Of a DNA stretch of 64,000 nucleotides, positions 50,431 through 59,857 are shown piece after piece. This stretch comes from Deminuibacter soli (lineage in GTDB: Bacteria; Bacteroidota; Bacteroidia; Chitinophagales; Chitinophagaceae), in assembly GCF_003412455.1 (NCBI RefSeq), contig NZ_QTJU01000016.1:1-64000 (forward strand), read 5' to 3'. How positions within the stretch are numbered: the stretch's first letter is position 1; each line of letters starts with the position of its first letter. The position numbers and the translations under genes are program-made. Under the pieces are notes generated by a model, which was given only the letters and a program-made list of their open reading frames with translations, was not told where the DNA came from and ran no database searches.

Positions 50431-50985
50431 ATGAACAGTAACAGTATTTCTGCGCTTCGTGATGGTTGTGAAAGCACATTCGAGGAAGCATACTATGCTT
50501 TTCATCAAAAGCTGTATGCCTACTTCGTAAAGAAAACAGGCTCTGTTACGGTGAGCGAAGAACTTGTGCAGGTAACTTTCATCAAACTGTGGCAATTCAG
50601 GTCTGGTTTGAATACAGAACTGCCATTGTCTGTTCAGCTTTTCCGCATTGCCAAAACCAGTGTCATCGATATACTGCGCAAAGAAGCCCGCAACAGGGTA
50701 GTTGCTGCCATTGATGAAGAAGCGCATAATATACCCGTGAATGCAGCTGATGAACTGGTGCACGACCGGTTATTGCTGGTAAAACAGGGCATGCGGCATT
50801 TATCTCCCATGCGCCGCAAAATTATTGAAAGCAGGCTCGAAGGTTTAAGCAACCACGAAATTGCCGTAAGCCTGTCTGTATCGAAAAAGACGGTTGAAAA
50901 CCAGATCAACAAGGCAGTGCGTGATATCCGCAAAAATATGGATGTACCGCTGATCGTGATCAGTGTTACCTTACATCTCCTTTAA
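50431..50985 (+). CDS. ECF-type RNA polymerase sigma factor
   Basis: The 184-residue protein has sigma region 2 (about 15-90; FEEAYYAFHQKLYAYFVKKT, FIKLWQFR) and region 4 (about 118-172; LSPMRRKIIESRLEGLSNHE, VSKKTVENQINKAVRDIRK). The C-terminal hydrophobic tail VPLIVISVTLHLL is typical of Bacteroidota SusC-linked ECF sigmas. It is the first gene of a sigma/anti-sigma/SusC/SusD arrangement and presumably drives the susC promoter when released by FecR. Confidence 0.92.
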   Translation: MNSNSISALRDGCESTFEEAYYAFHQKLYAYFVKKTGSVTVSEELVQVTFIKLWQFRSGLNTELPLSVQLFRIAKTSVIDILRKEARNRVVAAIDEEAHNIPVNAADELVHDRLLLVKQGMRHLSPMRRKIIESRLEGLSNHEIAVSLSVSKKTVENQINKAVRDIRKNMDVPLIVISVTLHLL

Positions 50986-51063
50986 TCTTCATCCATTTTC
51001 CTTCCTGTATTAACGAATTGTTAAGCGTAGGTGTAAATGTTTTCTGCAGCGTATTACTGGTGA

Positions 51064-52101
51064 ATGGAAATCTCTACATCACAGATACGTGCATTTTTAG
51101 AAAACAGGTGTTCAGCTGAAGAGGCTGAAATAATTCATCGCTGGCTGCAGCAGCATCCTCATGCGCTCGATGCGCTGCTGGATGAAAACGAGTGGCTGCA
51201 GTTTGAGGATGATGATCTGCTGCCGGCCCGGCGCTCGCAGCAATTGTTTGCCTCCATACAACAACGGAAGAAAGCGCGGGTGTTGCGTTTACACCGCATG
51301 CGTGTGGCTTTGCGCGTAGCGGCTATAGTTGCGGTGATGGTAACAGCAGCCGGTTTTTTGTATGGTATAATGCAGCGTACTGCCGATACAACTGCACCTA
51401 CCCTTGCTGCTGCCACAGCAACACGCGATTCAGTAGTAATGAATTATTCCGCAAAGCAGTTGCAGATACGGCTTGAGGACAGTTCTGAAATTACCCTGCA
51501 ACCCAACAGCGCAGTGCGTTACAACTGGCCTTTTGGTAAAAACGACCGCAACATCAGTTTAAACGGTGCAGCAGCTTTTGTGGTGCACCATGCCGAAAAG
51601 CAGCCCTTCACGGTATATACACCGGGCTTTTCTACCACGGCCCTGGGCACTGTGTTCCAGGTAAATGCTTTTAAAGGAGAACATACTGCTTCCGTAAAAC
51701 TGTTGCAGGGAAAAGTGCTGGTGCGCAACCTGGTACACCGGCAGCAACAGGCTTATCTTAAACCAGGTGAACAGTATGTATTCAGCAATACTTCTTTCAA
51801 CCTTACCCCTGTAAATGCTAACCCTTCCGCGCCAGACCAGGGTGCTGTTGCAGCACACAGGAAGGATGTTGATACAGGACTAACGTTCAGCAACATGCCG
51901 GTACCGGTAATTATGCAGCAACTCACTGCAGCTTACCATGTGCATATTATGTGTGCAGATACCACGCTGGTCAGGAGAAAATTCACAGGCCATTTCAGCA
52001 GAAATGATTCGCTGGAAGACATCCTGCAAACCATTGCCCAGTTAAACGATTTAACGGTGAACAAAAAGGGAAGTGGTTACGAAATAAAACCCATGCCGTA
52101 A
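51064..52101 (+). CDS. FecR-type anti-sigma factor (with DUF4974)
   Basis: The 345-residue protein has a cytoplasmic N-terminus (1-80) that would bind the sigma factor, one TM helix (81-103), a FecR domain (about 115-230; VYTPGFSTTALGTVFQVNAF, VKLLQGKVLVRN) and a C-terminal DUF4974 (about 268-345; GLTFSNMPVPVIMQQL, LEDILQTIAQLNDLTV). It lies 78 bp after the sigma gene. It should transmit an occupancy signal from the outer-membrane receptor. Confidence 0.92.
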   Translation: MEISTSQIRAFLENRCSAEEAEIIHRWLQQHPHALDALLDENEWLQFEDDDLLPARRSQQLFASIQQRKKARVLRLHRMRVALRVAAIVAVMVTAAGFLYGIMQRTADTTAPTLAAATATRDSVVMNYSAKQLQIRLEDSSEITLQPNSAVRYNWPFGKNDRNISLNGAAAFVVHHAEKQPFTVYTPGFSTTALGTVFQVNAFKGEHTASVKLLQGKVLVRNLVHRQQQAYLKPGEQYVFSNTSFNLTPVNANPSAPDQGAVAAHRKDVDTGLTFSNMPVPVIMQQLTAAYHVHIMCADTTLVRRKFTGHFSRNDSLEDILQTIAQLNDLTVNKKGSGYEIKPMP

Positions 52102-52125
52102 AGCCTGCTGGTTCATATGAAAAAA

Positions 52126-52141
52126 CTCATTGAAAAATGAG
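52126..52141 (+). promoter_or_regulatory. GNRA-loop hairpin in the susC leader
   Basis: CTCATT-GAAA-AATGAG is a 6-bp stem with a GAAA tetraloop, between fecR and susC. It is short and has no T-tract, so it may be a 5'-UTR structure or chance. Confidence 0.3.
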
Positions 52142-52174
52142 ATGGAAATGTATTGTCCATAACTACCAATAAAA

Positions 52175-55100
52175 ATGAAAAAAAGAATGCACTGCAAATT
52201 GCTTACGCTGCTGCTCTGTTCAGTTCTGCTGGCCTTTACGGCCGGGGCGCAGACTGTGAAAGAAGCTGTAAGAGGCGTAGTAAAAAATGAGAAAAACCAG
52301 CCCATGGGGCAGGTGTCGGTTATTGTAAAAGACAAGAATGGTTTGTTCAGTAAGGCAACACAAACCAACGATGCAGGGATGTTCAGCTTTCGACAGCTGG
52401 AAAATGGACATACCTACAATTTCACCTTCAGCTATTTAGGCTACCAGTCAAAAACCATGGACGGTTATTTGTACAATGAAGGTGATATGATTACACTGGC
52501 CGTTAAAATGGACAGTGCACAAACAAGTTCATTGAATGAAGTGGTGGTAGTAGGTTATGGCACACAACGCAGGGCCAATGTTACCGGTGCGGTAACACAG
52601 GTTGGTGGCGAAGTGCTTGACAACAGGTCTATCCCCAACATTACACAGGGGCTGCAGGGTGTTGTACCCAACCTGAACCTGGTAATGGGTGATGGTAAAC
52701 CTATTCAGTCGCCCGCATACAATGTACGCGGTACTACCTCAATTGGCCAGGGCGGTAATGCACTGGTGTTGATTGATGGTGTGGAAGGTAACCCTACATT
52801 AATCAACCCCAACGATGTGGCAAGCATTACAGTATTGAAAGATGCATCTTCTGCTGCCATTTATGGTGCAAGAGCTGCATTTGGTGTGGTATTGATAACA
52901 ACCAAAACGCCGGCCAAACAAAAAACGACTATCAGCTATTCATCCAACTACTCTTTCAAAAAACCTACAACTGTACCGGATGTAGTAACCAACGGCTACC
53001 AGTATGCATCTATGTTTAATGAAGCCTGGAGTGCGTGGAATGATTATTCACAAACGCCGCAGAACATCAATAAAACACAGCCTTTCTCCCCAACCTATCT
53101 TGCTGAACTGAAAAGAAGAGACGCAGATCCCAGCCTGCCGAAAGTAGAAGTTGGTGCCAACGGCAACTATGTATATTATGGCAATACCGATTGGTATCAC
53201 CTGCTGTATAAGGATCATACCTTTTCTACTGATCAGAACCTGTCTGTTTCAGGCAGCTCAGACAAAGCGGGTTATTATATCACCGGCCGCTATTTTGGCC
53301 AGGATGGTATCTTCCGTTACAATTCTGATGATTTTAAAATGTATAACTTCAGGGCTAAAGGTTTTATCAACCTCACTTCCTGGTTACAGATCAACAACAA
53401 CACAGATTTCTCTTACCGCTCGTATCACAACCCGCTGAACGTAGGTGAAGGCGGCAGCATCTGGAGAAATATGGCAGATGAAGGTCATCCTTCTTCTATG
53501 CTGTACAACCCGGACGGCACTTTCACACAGTCTGCAGCATATACGGTGGGTGATTTTGTATACGGTAAAAATGGTATTGATACCACCAACCAGCTTATTC
53601 GCAATACAACCGGTTTTACCGCGAAGTTTATGCATGATCACCTGCGCATTAAAGGTGATTTCACTTTCCAGAAATCAAACAACACAGAAAAGCAACGCAG
53701 GGTACAGGTGCCTTACAGCGTTACTCCAGGTGTAATTGCCTATGTAGGTACAGGTACCAACGACCTGCAGCAGCGCAGCGCGCAAACACAGTACCTCGCA
53801 TCGAATATCTATGCAGAGTATGAAACACGTTTTGGCGCGGATCATTACTTTAAGGCACTGGCTGGTTATAACTATGAGCAGTCAACCTTTCAAACATTTC
53901 TTGCTGCACGCAATGGTATTGTGTACAGCGATGCCAACAATATCAATCTTGCGCTTGGACAAAATATCAATACTTCAGGCGGTTATGAAAAATGGGCCAT
54001 ACTCGGCGGCTTCAGCAGGTTGAACTATGCTTATAAAGACCGTTACCTGGTTGAAGTGGACGGCCGTTATGATGGTTCATCGAAATTTCCTGCAGATCAG
54101 CGTTATGCCTTTTTCCCATCAGTATCAGCCGGCTGGCGGGTTTCCAAAGAAGCTTTCTGGCATGTACCGGCAAGCGTGATCACCGATGTTAAAATCCGTG
54201 GTTCTTATGGTTCACTGGGTAACGGTAATGTGGCTTCTTATACTTACCAGGAAAAATTCGGCATCACGCAGCTGGGCCGTGTAATTAATGGTGTGTTGCC
54301 ACAGCAAACAAGTCAGCCCAACGTACTGCCTGATGGCCTTACCTGGGAAACAGCTACTACAAAAGACCTGGGACTTGACCTGGTGTTACTCTCTAACCGC
54401 TTTACCATTACAGGCGATGTGTACAAACGCAATACCACCAATATGTTTACCGTTGGTCAAACCTTGCCTGCGGTGTTTGGAACAGACGTGCCCAAAGGCA
54501 ACTATGCTGATTTGAAAACAACAGGCTGGGAATTGTCGCTTGCATGGAAAGACCTGTTTATGCTGGGTGGCAAACCTTTCCACTACGGCATTTCAGCCTG
54601 GATGTCTGACTACCAGAGCACCATTACCAAATACAACAATGCTACCAATTCTTTGACCGGCGTAAACGATGGCACCAATTATTATGCAGGTCAGAAAGTA
54701 GGAGAGATATGGGGTTATACCAACGATGGTTACTGGACTGCAGATAACGTTGCCGGTGCTAAAGCTGCGCAGGCTTTGTTCAAGGCATCTACCAGCGGAC
54801 AGTACCTGCCCGGCGATATCAAACTGAAGGATCTTAACAAAGATGGCGTGATCAACAACGGTGACAATACCGTAAGCAAACCCGGCGACCTGCGCGTAAT
54901 TGGCAACAGCACACCGCGCTACAGCTATGGTTTTAACCTGAGCGGTGACTGGAACAATTTCTTTATCGGCGCATTTTTCCAGGGCGTAGGCAAACAAGAC
55001 TGGTGGCCTGGTGGTGAAGCTGATGTGTTCTGGGGCCAATACAACAGGCCTTACAACTATGCCATGAAATCACAGCTGGGTAAAATATGGTCAGAATCTA

Positions 55101-55456
55101 ACCCGGATGCCTACTTCCCGAGGTACCGCGGTTATATTGCACAGGGTGGCAATATCCTGAACCAGCAGCAGAGCAAGTACCTGCAGAATGTACGTTATAT
55201 CCGGTTGAAAAATATCCAGATTGGCTACAACCTGCCGCAGTCACTGCTTGCCAAAGCACATATCACCGGTGCACGTGTGTATGTTTCAGGTGAAAACCTG
55301 TGGTCACATTCACCGCTGTATAAAATTACCAAAGACCTGGATGTGGAGAACATTGGTAAATCAGACGTACTGCTCACCGGCAATTCCAACAATGGTAATG
55401 GTAACAACTATCCTATCCTGAAAAGTGTGACCGTTGGTTTATCTATCAATTTATAA
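52175..55456 (+). CDS. SusC/RagA-family TonB-dependent outer-membrane transporter
   Basis: This encodes 1093 residues. A signal peptide (to about 27) is followed by a CarboxypepD_reg-like domain (about 30-110; VRGVVKNEKNQPMGQVSVIV), a plug (about 118-235; LNEVVVVGYGTQRR, NVRGTTSIGQGGNALVLIDG, VLKDASSAAIYGARAAFGV) and the barrel, ending SVTGLSINL-like (KSVTVGLSINL). There is no STN secretin-like domain between signal and carboxypeptidase-like domain, although the upstream sigma/FecR pair would normally read such a domain. It is paired with SusD at 55474. The substrate is inferred only from the phosphoesterase genes downstream. Confidence 0.93.
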   Translation: MKKRMHCKLLTLLLCSVLLAFTAGAQTVKEAVRGVVKNEKNQPMGQVSVIVKDKNGLFSKATQTNDAGMFSFRQLENGHTYNFTFSYLGYQSKTMDGYLYNEGDMITLAVKMDSAQTSSLNEVVVVGYGTQRRANVTGAVTQVGGEVLDNRSIPNITQGLQGVVPNLNLVMGDGKPIQSPAYNVRGTTSIGQGGNALVLIDGVEGNPTLINPNDVASITVLKDASSAAIYGARAAFGVVLITTKTPAKQKTTISYSSNYSFKKPTTVPDVVTNGYQYASMFNEAWSAWNDYSQTPQNINKTQPFSPTYLAELKRRDADPSLPKVEVGANGNYVYYGNTDWYHLLYKDHTFSTDQNLSVSGSSDKAGYYITGRYFGQDGIFRYNSDDFKMYNFRAKGFINLTSWLQINNNTDFSYRSYHNPLNVGEGGSIWRNMADEGHPSSMLYNPDGTFTQSAAYTVGDFVYGKNGIDTTNQLIRNTTGFTAKFMHDHLRIKGDFTFQKSNNTEKQRRVQVPYSVTPGVIAYVGTGTNDLQQRSAQTQYLASNIYAEYETRFGADHYFKALAGYNYEQSTFQTFLAARNGIVYSDANNINLALGQNINTSGGYEKWAILGGFSRLNYAYKDRYLVEVDGRYDGSSKFPADQRYAFFPSVSAGWRVSKEAFWHVPASVITDVKIRGSYGSLGNGNVASYTYQEKFGITQLGRVINGVLPQQTSQPNVLPDGLTWETATTKDLGLDLVLLSNRFTITGDVYKRNTTNMFTVGQTLPAVFGTDVPKGNYADLKTTGWELSLAWKDLFMLGGKPFHYGISAWMSDYQSTITKYNNATNSLTGVNDGTNYYAGQKVGEIWGYTNDGYWTADNVAGAKAAQALFKASTSGQYLPGDIKLKDLNKDGVINNGDNTVSKPGDLRVIGNSTPRYSYGFNLSGDWNNFFIGAFFQGVGKQDWWPGGEADVFWGQYNRPYNYAMKSQLGKIWSESNPDAYFPRYRGYIAQGGNILNQQQSKYLQNVRYIRLKNIQIGYNLPQSLLAKAHITGARVYVSGENLWSHSPLYKITKDLDVENIGKSDVLLTGNSNNGNGNNYPILKSVTVGLSINL

Positions 55457-55473
55457 CAGTTAAAGTTTCAGTC

Positions 55474-57258
55474 ATGTACATACAGTTGAAGAAACAGATT
55501 TTAATCCTGCTGCTGGGCTTTACAGCGCTGGTAGCGTGCAAAAAGAACCTTGACCAGCTGCCGCAGGACACTGCTACCAATGCCGCCATATTCGGCAGTG
55601 TAGACGGTATGAAATTATATACCAATTCATTTTATAACATTCTGCCTGATATTAGCACGCCTTATAAAACAGACTGCGACCTGTCTGACTATGGCGCGCG
55701 TAATGCGGTGAGTGATTTCCTGCGCAGCGGCGCCTACACCTCACGCCAGGAAACAGGCTGGAAGTGGAACGACCTGCGTAATATCAACTACTTTATTGCG
55801 AACTGCAATAACCCCGCTGTTCCGCAGGCCGCACGTGAAAACTATGTCGGTCTGGCGCGCTTTTTCAGGGCCTGGTTTTATTTTGAAAAAGTAAAGCGCT
55901 ATGGTGATGTACCCTGGATCAGCAAACCGCTGGCTGTTGGTGACAGTGCATTGTACAGTGGCCGCACGCCGCGTGCACAGGTAATGGATTCTGTGATGGC
56001 AGACCTGAACTATGCCTGTGAGCATATTTCAACCGCTGATGATGCAACCCGCAGCACCATTACCAAATGGGTAGCTTATGGGTATAAATCAAGGGTGTGT
56101 TTGTTTGAAGGAACATTCCGCAAATACCAGAAAGATTTTGGCTTAAGCGGTTCGGCCGAACTGTGGCTGCAAAGCGCTTCAGACGCTGCAAAGAAAGTAA
56201 TGGACAGCGCAAAGCTTAGCCTGAACCAGGGCGGCGATCTCGCTTACCGCAACCTGTTTATCAGCAACTCACCTGTTACAAGTGAAATAATGCTCGCAGA
56301 TGTAAGCAGTTCTTCACTGGCTAAATTCAACGATGCCAACTGGTATTTTACCAGTGCAACCTATGGTGTGCGATTCAGCTTTACCAGGACGTTTATCAAT
56401 ACTTATCTTACCATTAACGGTACACCTTTTACTGATATTGCCGGGCATGATACCATCACGTTTGCCAATGAAGTAAAGAACCGTGACAAAAGATTGCAGC
56501 AGACCATCCGCATGGGCGACTATAAGCGCGTGAACAGCGGTGCCCCTGTTGCGGCACCGCCTGTATTCTCTTATACCTATACCGGTTACCAGCCAATAAA
56601 ATGGTGCCTGGATGATACGTATAACGACAATGGTACTACCAATACCAATTCCATCAGCCTGATGCGTTATGCAGAAATACTGCTGAACTATGCAGAGGCC
56701 CAGGCAGAATTGGGTAAGCTGTCTGCCGGCGACTGGACAAAAACCATTGCTGCATTGCGTACACGCGCAGGTATCTCCGCCAATCTTGGCCTGCCTGCCG
56801 CTGCTGATACTTACCTGCAGCAGAATTACTATCCTGAAATTGCTGATGCCGCATTGCTGGAGATCAGGCGTGAAAGAGGTATTGAGCTGGCGCTGGAAGG
56901 TTTCAGGTATGCTGACCTGGTGCGCTGGAAACATGGCGATTTGCTTACCAAACAATGGAATGGTTTGTATGTACCTGAGCTGAACAAGCCGATGGACTTA
57001 AACGGTGATGGTGTGCTGGATGTATGCTTTTATAAAGGCACAGCTCCCACTGCAGTTCCGGGTGTTACTTATGTGAACGTATCTGAAACAGTAGGTGGTG
57101 TTACCAACCCGCAGCGTCTCAGCAACGATACTTATGGTGAATTGCATTGGCTGGATAACGTGCCGCGTGAATGGAAAGATTATAAATATCTTTACCCCGT
57201 TCCGTATAACGAATACCAGCTGAACCCGAAACTGGGACAAAACCCGGGCTGGAACTAA
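55474..57258 (+). CDS. SusD/RagB-family surface lipoprotein
   Basis: The 594-residue protein has a lipoprotein signal with Cys22 (LLGFTALVACKKN) and surface attachment expected. It has TPR-like N-terminal helices (FFRAWFYFEKVKRYGDVPWI is the classical SusD segment) and C-terminal RYAEILLNYAEAQAELG and EIRRERGIELALEGFRYADLVRWK, ending NPKLGQNPGWN. It binds substrate and closes over SusC. It lies 17 bp downstream of susC. Confidence 0.94.
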   Translation: MYIQLKKQILILLLGFTALVACKKNLDQLPQDTATNAAIFGSVDGMKLYTNSFYNILPDISTPYKTDCDLSDYGARNAVSDFLRSGAYTSRQETGWKWNDLRNINYFIANCNNPAVPQAARENYVGLARFFRAWFYFEKVKRYGDVPWISKPLAVGDSALYSGRTPRAQVMDSVMADLNYACEHISTADDATRSTITKWVAYGYKSRVCLFEGTFRKYQKDFGLSGSAELWLQSASDAAKKVMDSAKLSLNQGGDLAYRNLFISNSPVTSEIMLADVSSSSLAKFNDANWYFTSATYGVRFSFTRTFINTYLTINGTPFTDIAGHDTITFANEVKNRDKRLQQTIRMGDYKRVNSGAPVAAPPVFSYTYTGYQPIKWCLDDTYNDNGTTNTNSISLMRYAEILLNYAEAQAELGKLSAGDWTKTIAALRTRAGISANLGLPAAADTYLQQNYYPEIADAALLEIRRERGIELALEGFRYADLVRWKHGDLLTKQWNGLYVPELNKPMDLNGDGVLDVCFYKGTAPTAVPGVTYVNVSETVGGVTNPQRLSNDTYGELHWLDNVPREWKDYKYLYPVPYNEYQLNPKLGQNPGWN

Positions 57259-57298
57259 ACGTCCGGTATCGTGCGCATAAACATAAACTCACAACAGC

Positions 57299-58135
57299 AT
57301 GAAGAAACATTTAGCATTATGGATGGCAGCCCTGCTGCTGGTTGTTGCGGCGCAGGCGCAGCAATATACTTTCGGCACATACAACCTGCGTTACGATAAT
57401 CCCGGTGATACCGGTAACCGCTGGGTAAACAGGGCGCCTGTTGTTGCAGCACTGATACAGTTTCACGATTTTGACGTACTGGGCACACAGGAAGGTTTGT
57501 TAAACCAGCTGGATGATCTCAGCAAAGCCCTGCCTGCTTACAACCGCTACGGGTTAGGCCGTGATGATGGTAAAGATGCAGGTGAACATTCTGCGATCTT
57601 CTATAAAAAAGACAAGTTTGAATTACTGCAGAAAGGCGATTTCTGGTTGTCTGAAACACCTGACCAGCCTACGCTCGGTTGGGATGCTACCTGTTGTAAG
57701 CGCATCTGCTCATGGGTGCAGCTGAAAGATAAAAAAAGCGGCAAAAGCTTTTTCTTCTTCAATGCGCATTACGATCACCAGGGTGTAAAAGCCCGTATTG
57801 AAAGCAGCAAACTGGTGCTGGCGCGTATTAAAGCAATCGCAGGCAGTAAGCCCGTGGTGTTTACCGGTGATTTAAATGGCGGTCATGAAACAGACTGTTA
57901 TAAAATTATCGCCACCTCCACACTGCTGCAAGACAGCTACACACTGGTCAGCAATCCTTATGTGAATAACGGCAGCTTTAACGGCTTTGGCCACAACCTC
58001 CAAAGCAATGAGCTGATTGATCATGTGTTTGTAACCAAACAGTTTTCTGTTACCAGGTACGGCGTGCTTACAGATACTTACCGCGGTAAGTTTTCTTCCG
58101 ATCATTGTCCCGTGCTGGTGAATGCGGGCTTGTAA
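57299..58135 (+). CDS. Secreted endonuclease/exonuclease/phosphatase (EEP) family enzyme
   Basis: The 278-residue protein has a signal peptide (LWMAALLLVVAAQAQ). It has the metal-dependent EEP fold of DNase I, sphingomyelinase and inositol phosphatases. The motifs are FGTYNLRYDNPGD (Asn), GTQEGLL (Glu), NAHYDHQG (His), VFTGDLNGG (Asp/Asn) and SSDHCPV (Asp-His). It is 40 bp after susD and is closed by a terminator, so it is part of the SusCD transcript. It likely cleaves a phosphodiester or phosphomonoester in the periplasm; nuclease versus lipid or sugar phosphate cannot be told. The Cys-rich ATCCKRICSW segment is uncommon. Confidence 0.87.
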   Translation: MKKHLALWMAALLLVVAAQAQQYTFGTYNLRYDNPGDTGNRWVNRAPVVAALIQFHDFDVLGTQEGLLNQLDDLSKALPAYNRYGLGRDDGKDAGEHSAIFYKKDKFELLQKGDFWLSETPDQPTLGWDATCCKRICSWVQLKDKKSGKSFFFFNAHYDHQGVKARIESSKLVLARIKAIAGSKPVVFTGDLNGGHETDCYKIIATSTLLQDSYTLVSNPYVNNGSFNGFGHNLQSNELIDHVFVTKQFSVTRYGVLTDTYRGKFSSDHCPVLVNAGL

Positions 58136-58161
58136 ACAATACCCATATTTATACTCTCGCG

Positions 58162-58194
58162 TCCCCGCTGTGTTTAACGGCGGGGATTTTTATT
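58162..58194 (+). terminator. Terminator after the SusCD-EEP unit
   Basis: The stem TCCCCGC (58162-58168) / GCGGGGA (58180-58186) is followed by TTTTTATTTA. It separates the EEP gene from the purple-phosphatase unit. Confidence 0.78.
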
Positions 58195-58280
58195 TACCGG
58201 TGCCGGAAAATTAATAATGATATAATACGGCTAGCGCCTGCTCCCGCACATAAAACAATTTCTTCGTGCAAAAGAACAGC

Positions 58281-59846
58281 ATGAAGAAAATACCGGCGCT
58301 GCTGATGGCAGGCTTATTATCTTGTGGTTTATTGCATGCCCAGGATAAATCAACGGCAGGCACAGTAGGCGTGAATGTAATACGCGGCCCTTACCTGCAA
58401 CAGGCCAGCAGCAATGCCATTACCATCCGCTGGCGCACAGATGTGGCGGCCCGCAGCCGGGTTCGCTATGGTAATACAGCCGGCGCACTCAGCAATATGG
58501 CAGATGATTCTTCACTTACTACCGAGCATATTGTTCACTTAACCAACCTGCAACCCCATACGCGCTATTATTATGCATTGAGCAGTTTTGCGCAGGTGTA
58601 CCAGGGCGATTCTTCTTTTTATTTTTACACGCTGCCCAAGCCAGGCACTACAGGCAGCTACCGTATTGGCGTGTTTGGCGATTGTGGCAATAACTCCGTT
58701 AACCAGCAAAAAGTAAAACAGTCCTTCCTGCAATACCTGGGCAATAATTATATGGATGCATGGGTGCTGCTGGGCGACAATGCGTATACCAACGGCACCG
58801 ATGCGGAGTTTCAGGCCAAGTTTTTCAATATTTATAAAAATGACCTGCTGAAAAACTACCCGCTGTATCCTGCACCGGGCAACCATGATTATAACGATAA
58901 AGAATTTCCCGGCGTGAATGAACTGGTACAGCGCACGCACCAGGTTGCATATTACCAGAATTTCTCTATGCCAAAGGACGGCGAATGTGGCGGTGTGCCC
59001 TCGCACACGCCGGCTTTTTATTCTTTTGACATCGGCAATGTGCATTTTCTTTCACTCGATTCCTATGGCAAAGAAGACAACCAGTACCGTTTGTACGATA
59101 CAGCCGGTCCGCAGGTACAATGGGTAAAAAAAGACCTTGAGGCCAACCAGAACAAGCAATGGGTAGTAGCTTACTGGCATCATCCGCCCTATACCATGGG
59201 CTCGCATAACTCCGATACAGAAACCGAACTGGTTAAAATACGCGAGAATTTTATTGGTATACTTGAACGCTATGGGGTAGACCTGGTTTTATGCGGGCAC
59301 AGCCATGTTTATGAAAGAACAAGACTGATACAGGGACATTATGGCATGGAGCCGACTTTCGACGCAGCCAAACACAATCTCAGCAGCGCTTCGGGCCTGT
59401 ATAACGGCGACCAGAACAGTTGCCCGTATATTAAAGATGCCGGCAACAAAGGAACGGTGTACGTGGTAAGCGGCTCGGCAGGGCAGCTCGGTGGGCGGCA
59501 GCAGGCATTCCCGCACAATGCAATGTTCTATTCTAATGATACAGACGGTGGTGCCATGATGCTGGAAGTAAACAACAACCGCCTCGACGCGAAATGGATT
59601 TGTGCAGATGGCGCTATTCGCGATCACTTCACCATGATGAAAGAAGTGAACCAGGTAAAACAGGTAAAGGTTAAAAAGGGTGAAGCTGTTACATTAACGG
59701 CCTCTTACGAAGGCAATTACCACTGGAACAAAAGCAGTGAAACAACCCGCAGCATTACGGTTAAACCAACGGCAGCCACAGTGTATACTGTGGAAGATAA
59801 AATGGGTTGTGTGAAAGACCGTTTTGAAATAGCCATTGTCCGTTAA
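58281..59846 (+). CDS. Purple-acid-phosphatase-like metallophosphoesterase
   Basis: The protein is 521 residues from ATG 58281 with a signal peptide (LLMAGLLSCGLLHAQ). It has a fibronectin-like N-terminal domain (about 35-125; RGPYLQQASSNAITIRWRTD) and a metallophosphoesterase domain. All five metal-binding motifs are present: GVFGDCGNN, LLGDNAYTNG, PAPGNHDYN, VVAYWHHPPY and LVLCGHSHVYERT. A short C-terminal Ig-like domain (about 460-521) follows. It releases phosphate from organic esters outside the cytoplasm. It is 11 bp upstream of the peroxidase gene; the two form a second unit of the locus. Confidence 0.9.
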   Translation: MKKIPALLMAGLLSCGLLHAQDKSTAGTVGVNVIRGPYLQQASSNAITIRWRTDVAARSRVRYGNTAGALSNMADDSSLTTEHIVHLTNLQPHTRYYYALSSFAQVYQGDSSFYFYTLPKPGTTGSYRIGVFGDCGNNSVNQQKVKQSFLQYLGNNYMDAWVLLGDNAYTNGTDAEFQAKFFNIYKNDLLKNYPLYPAPGNHDYNDKEFPGVNELVQRTHQVAYYQNFSMPKDGECGGVPSHTPAFYSFDIGNVHFLSLDSYGKEDNQYRLYDTAGPQVQWVKKDLEANQNKQWVVAYWHHPPYTMGSHNSDTETELVKIRENFIGILERYGVDLVLCGHSHVYERTRLIQGHYGMEPTFDAAKHNLSSASGLYNGDQNSCPYIKDAGNKGTVYVVSGSAGQLGGRQQAFPHNAMFYSNDTDGGAMMLEVNNNRLDAKWICADGAIRDHFTMMKEVNQVKQVKVKKGEAVTLTASYEGNYHWNKSSETTRSITVKPTAATVYTVEDKMGCVKDRFEIAIVR

Positions 59847-59857
59847 GTTTTACTGTT

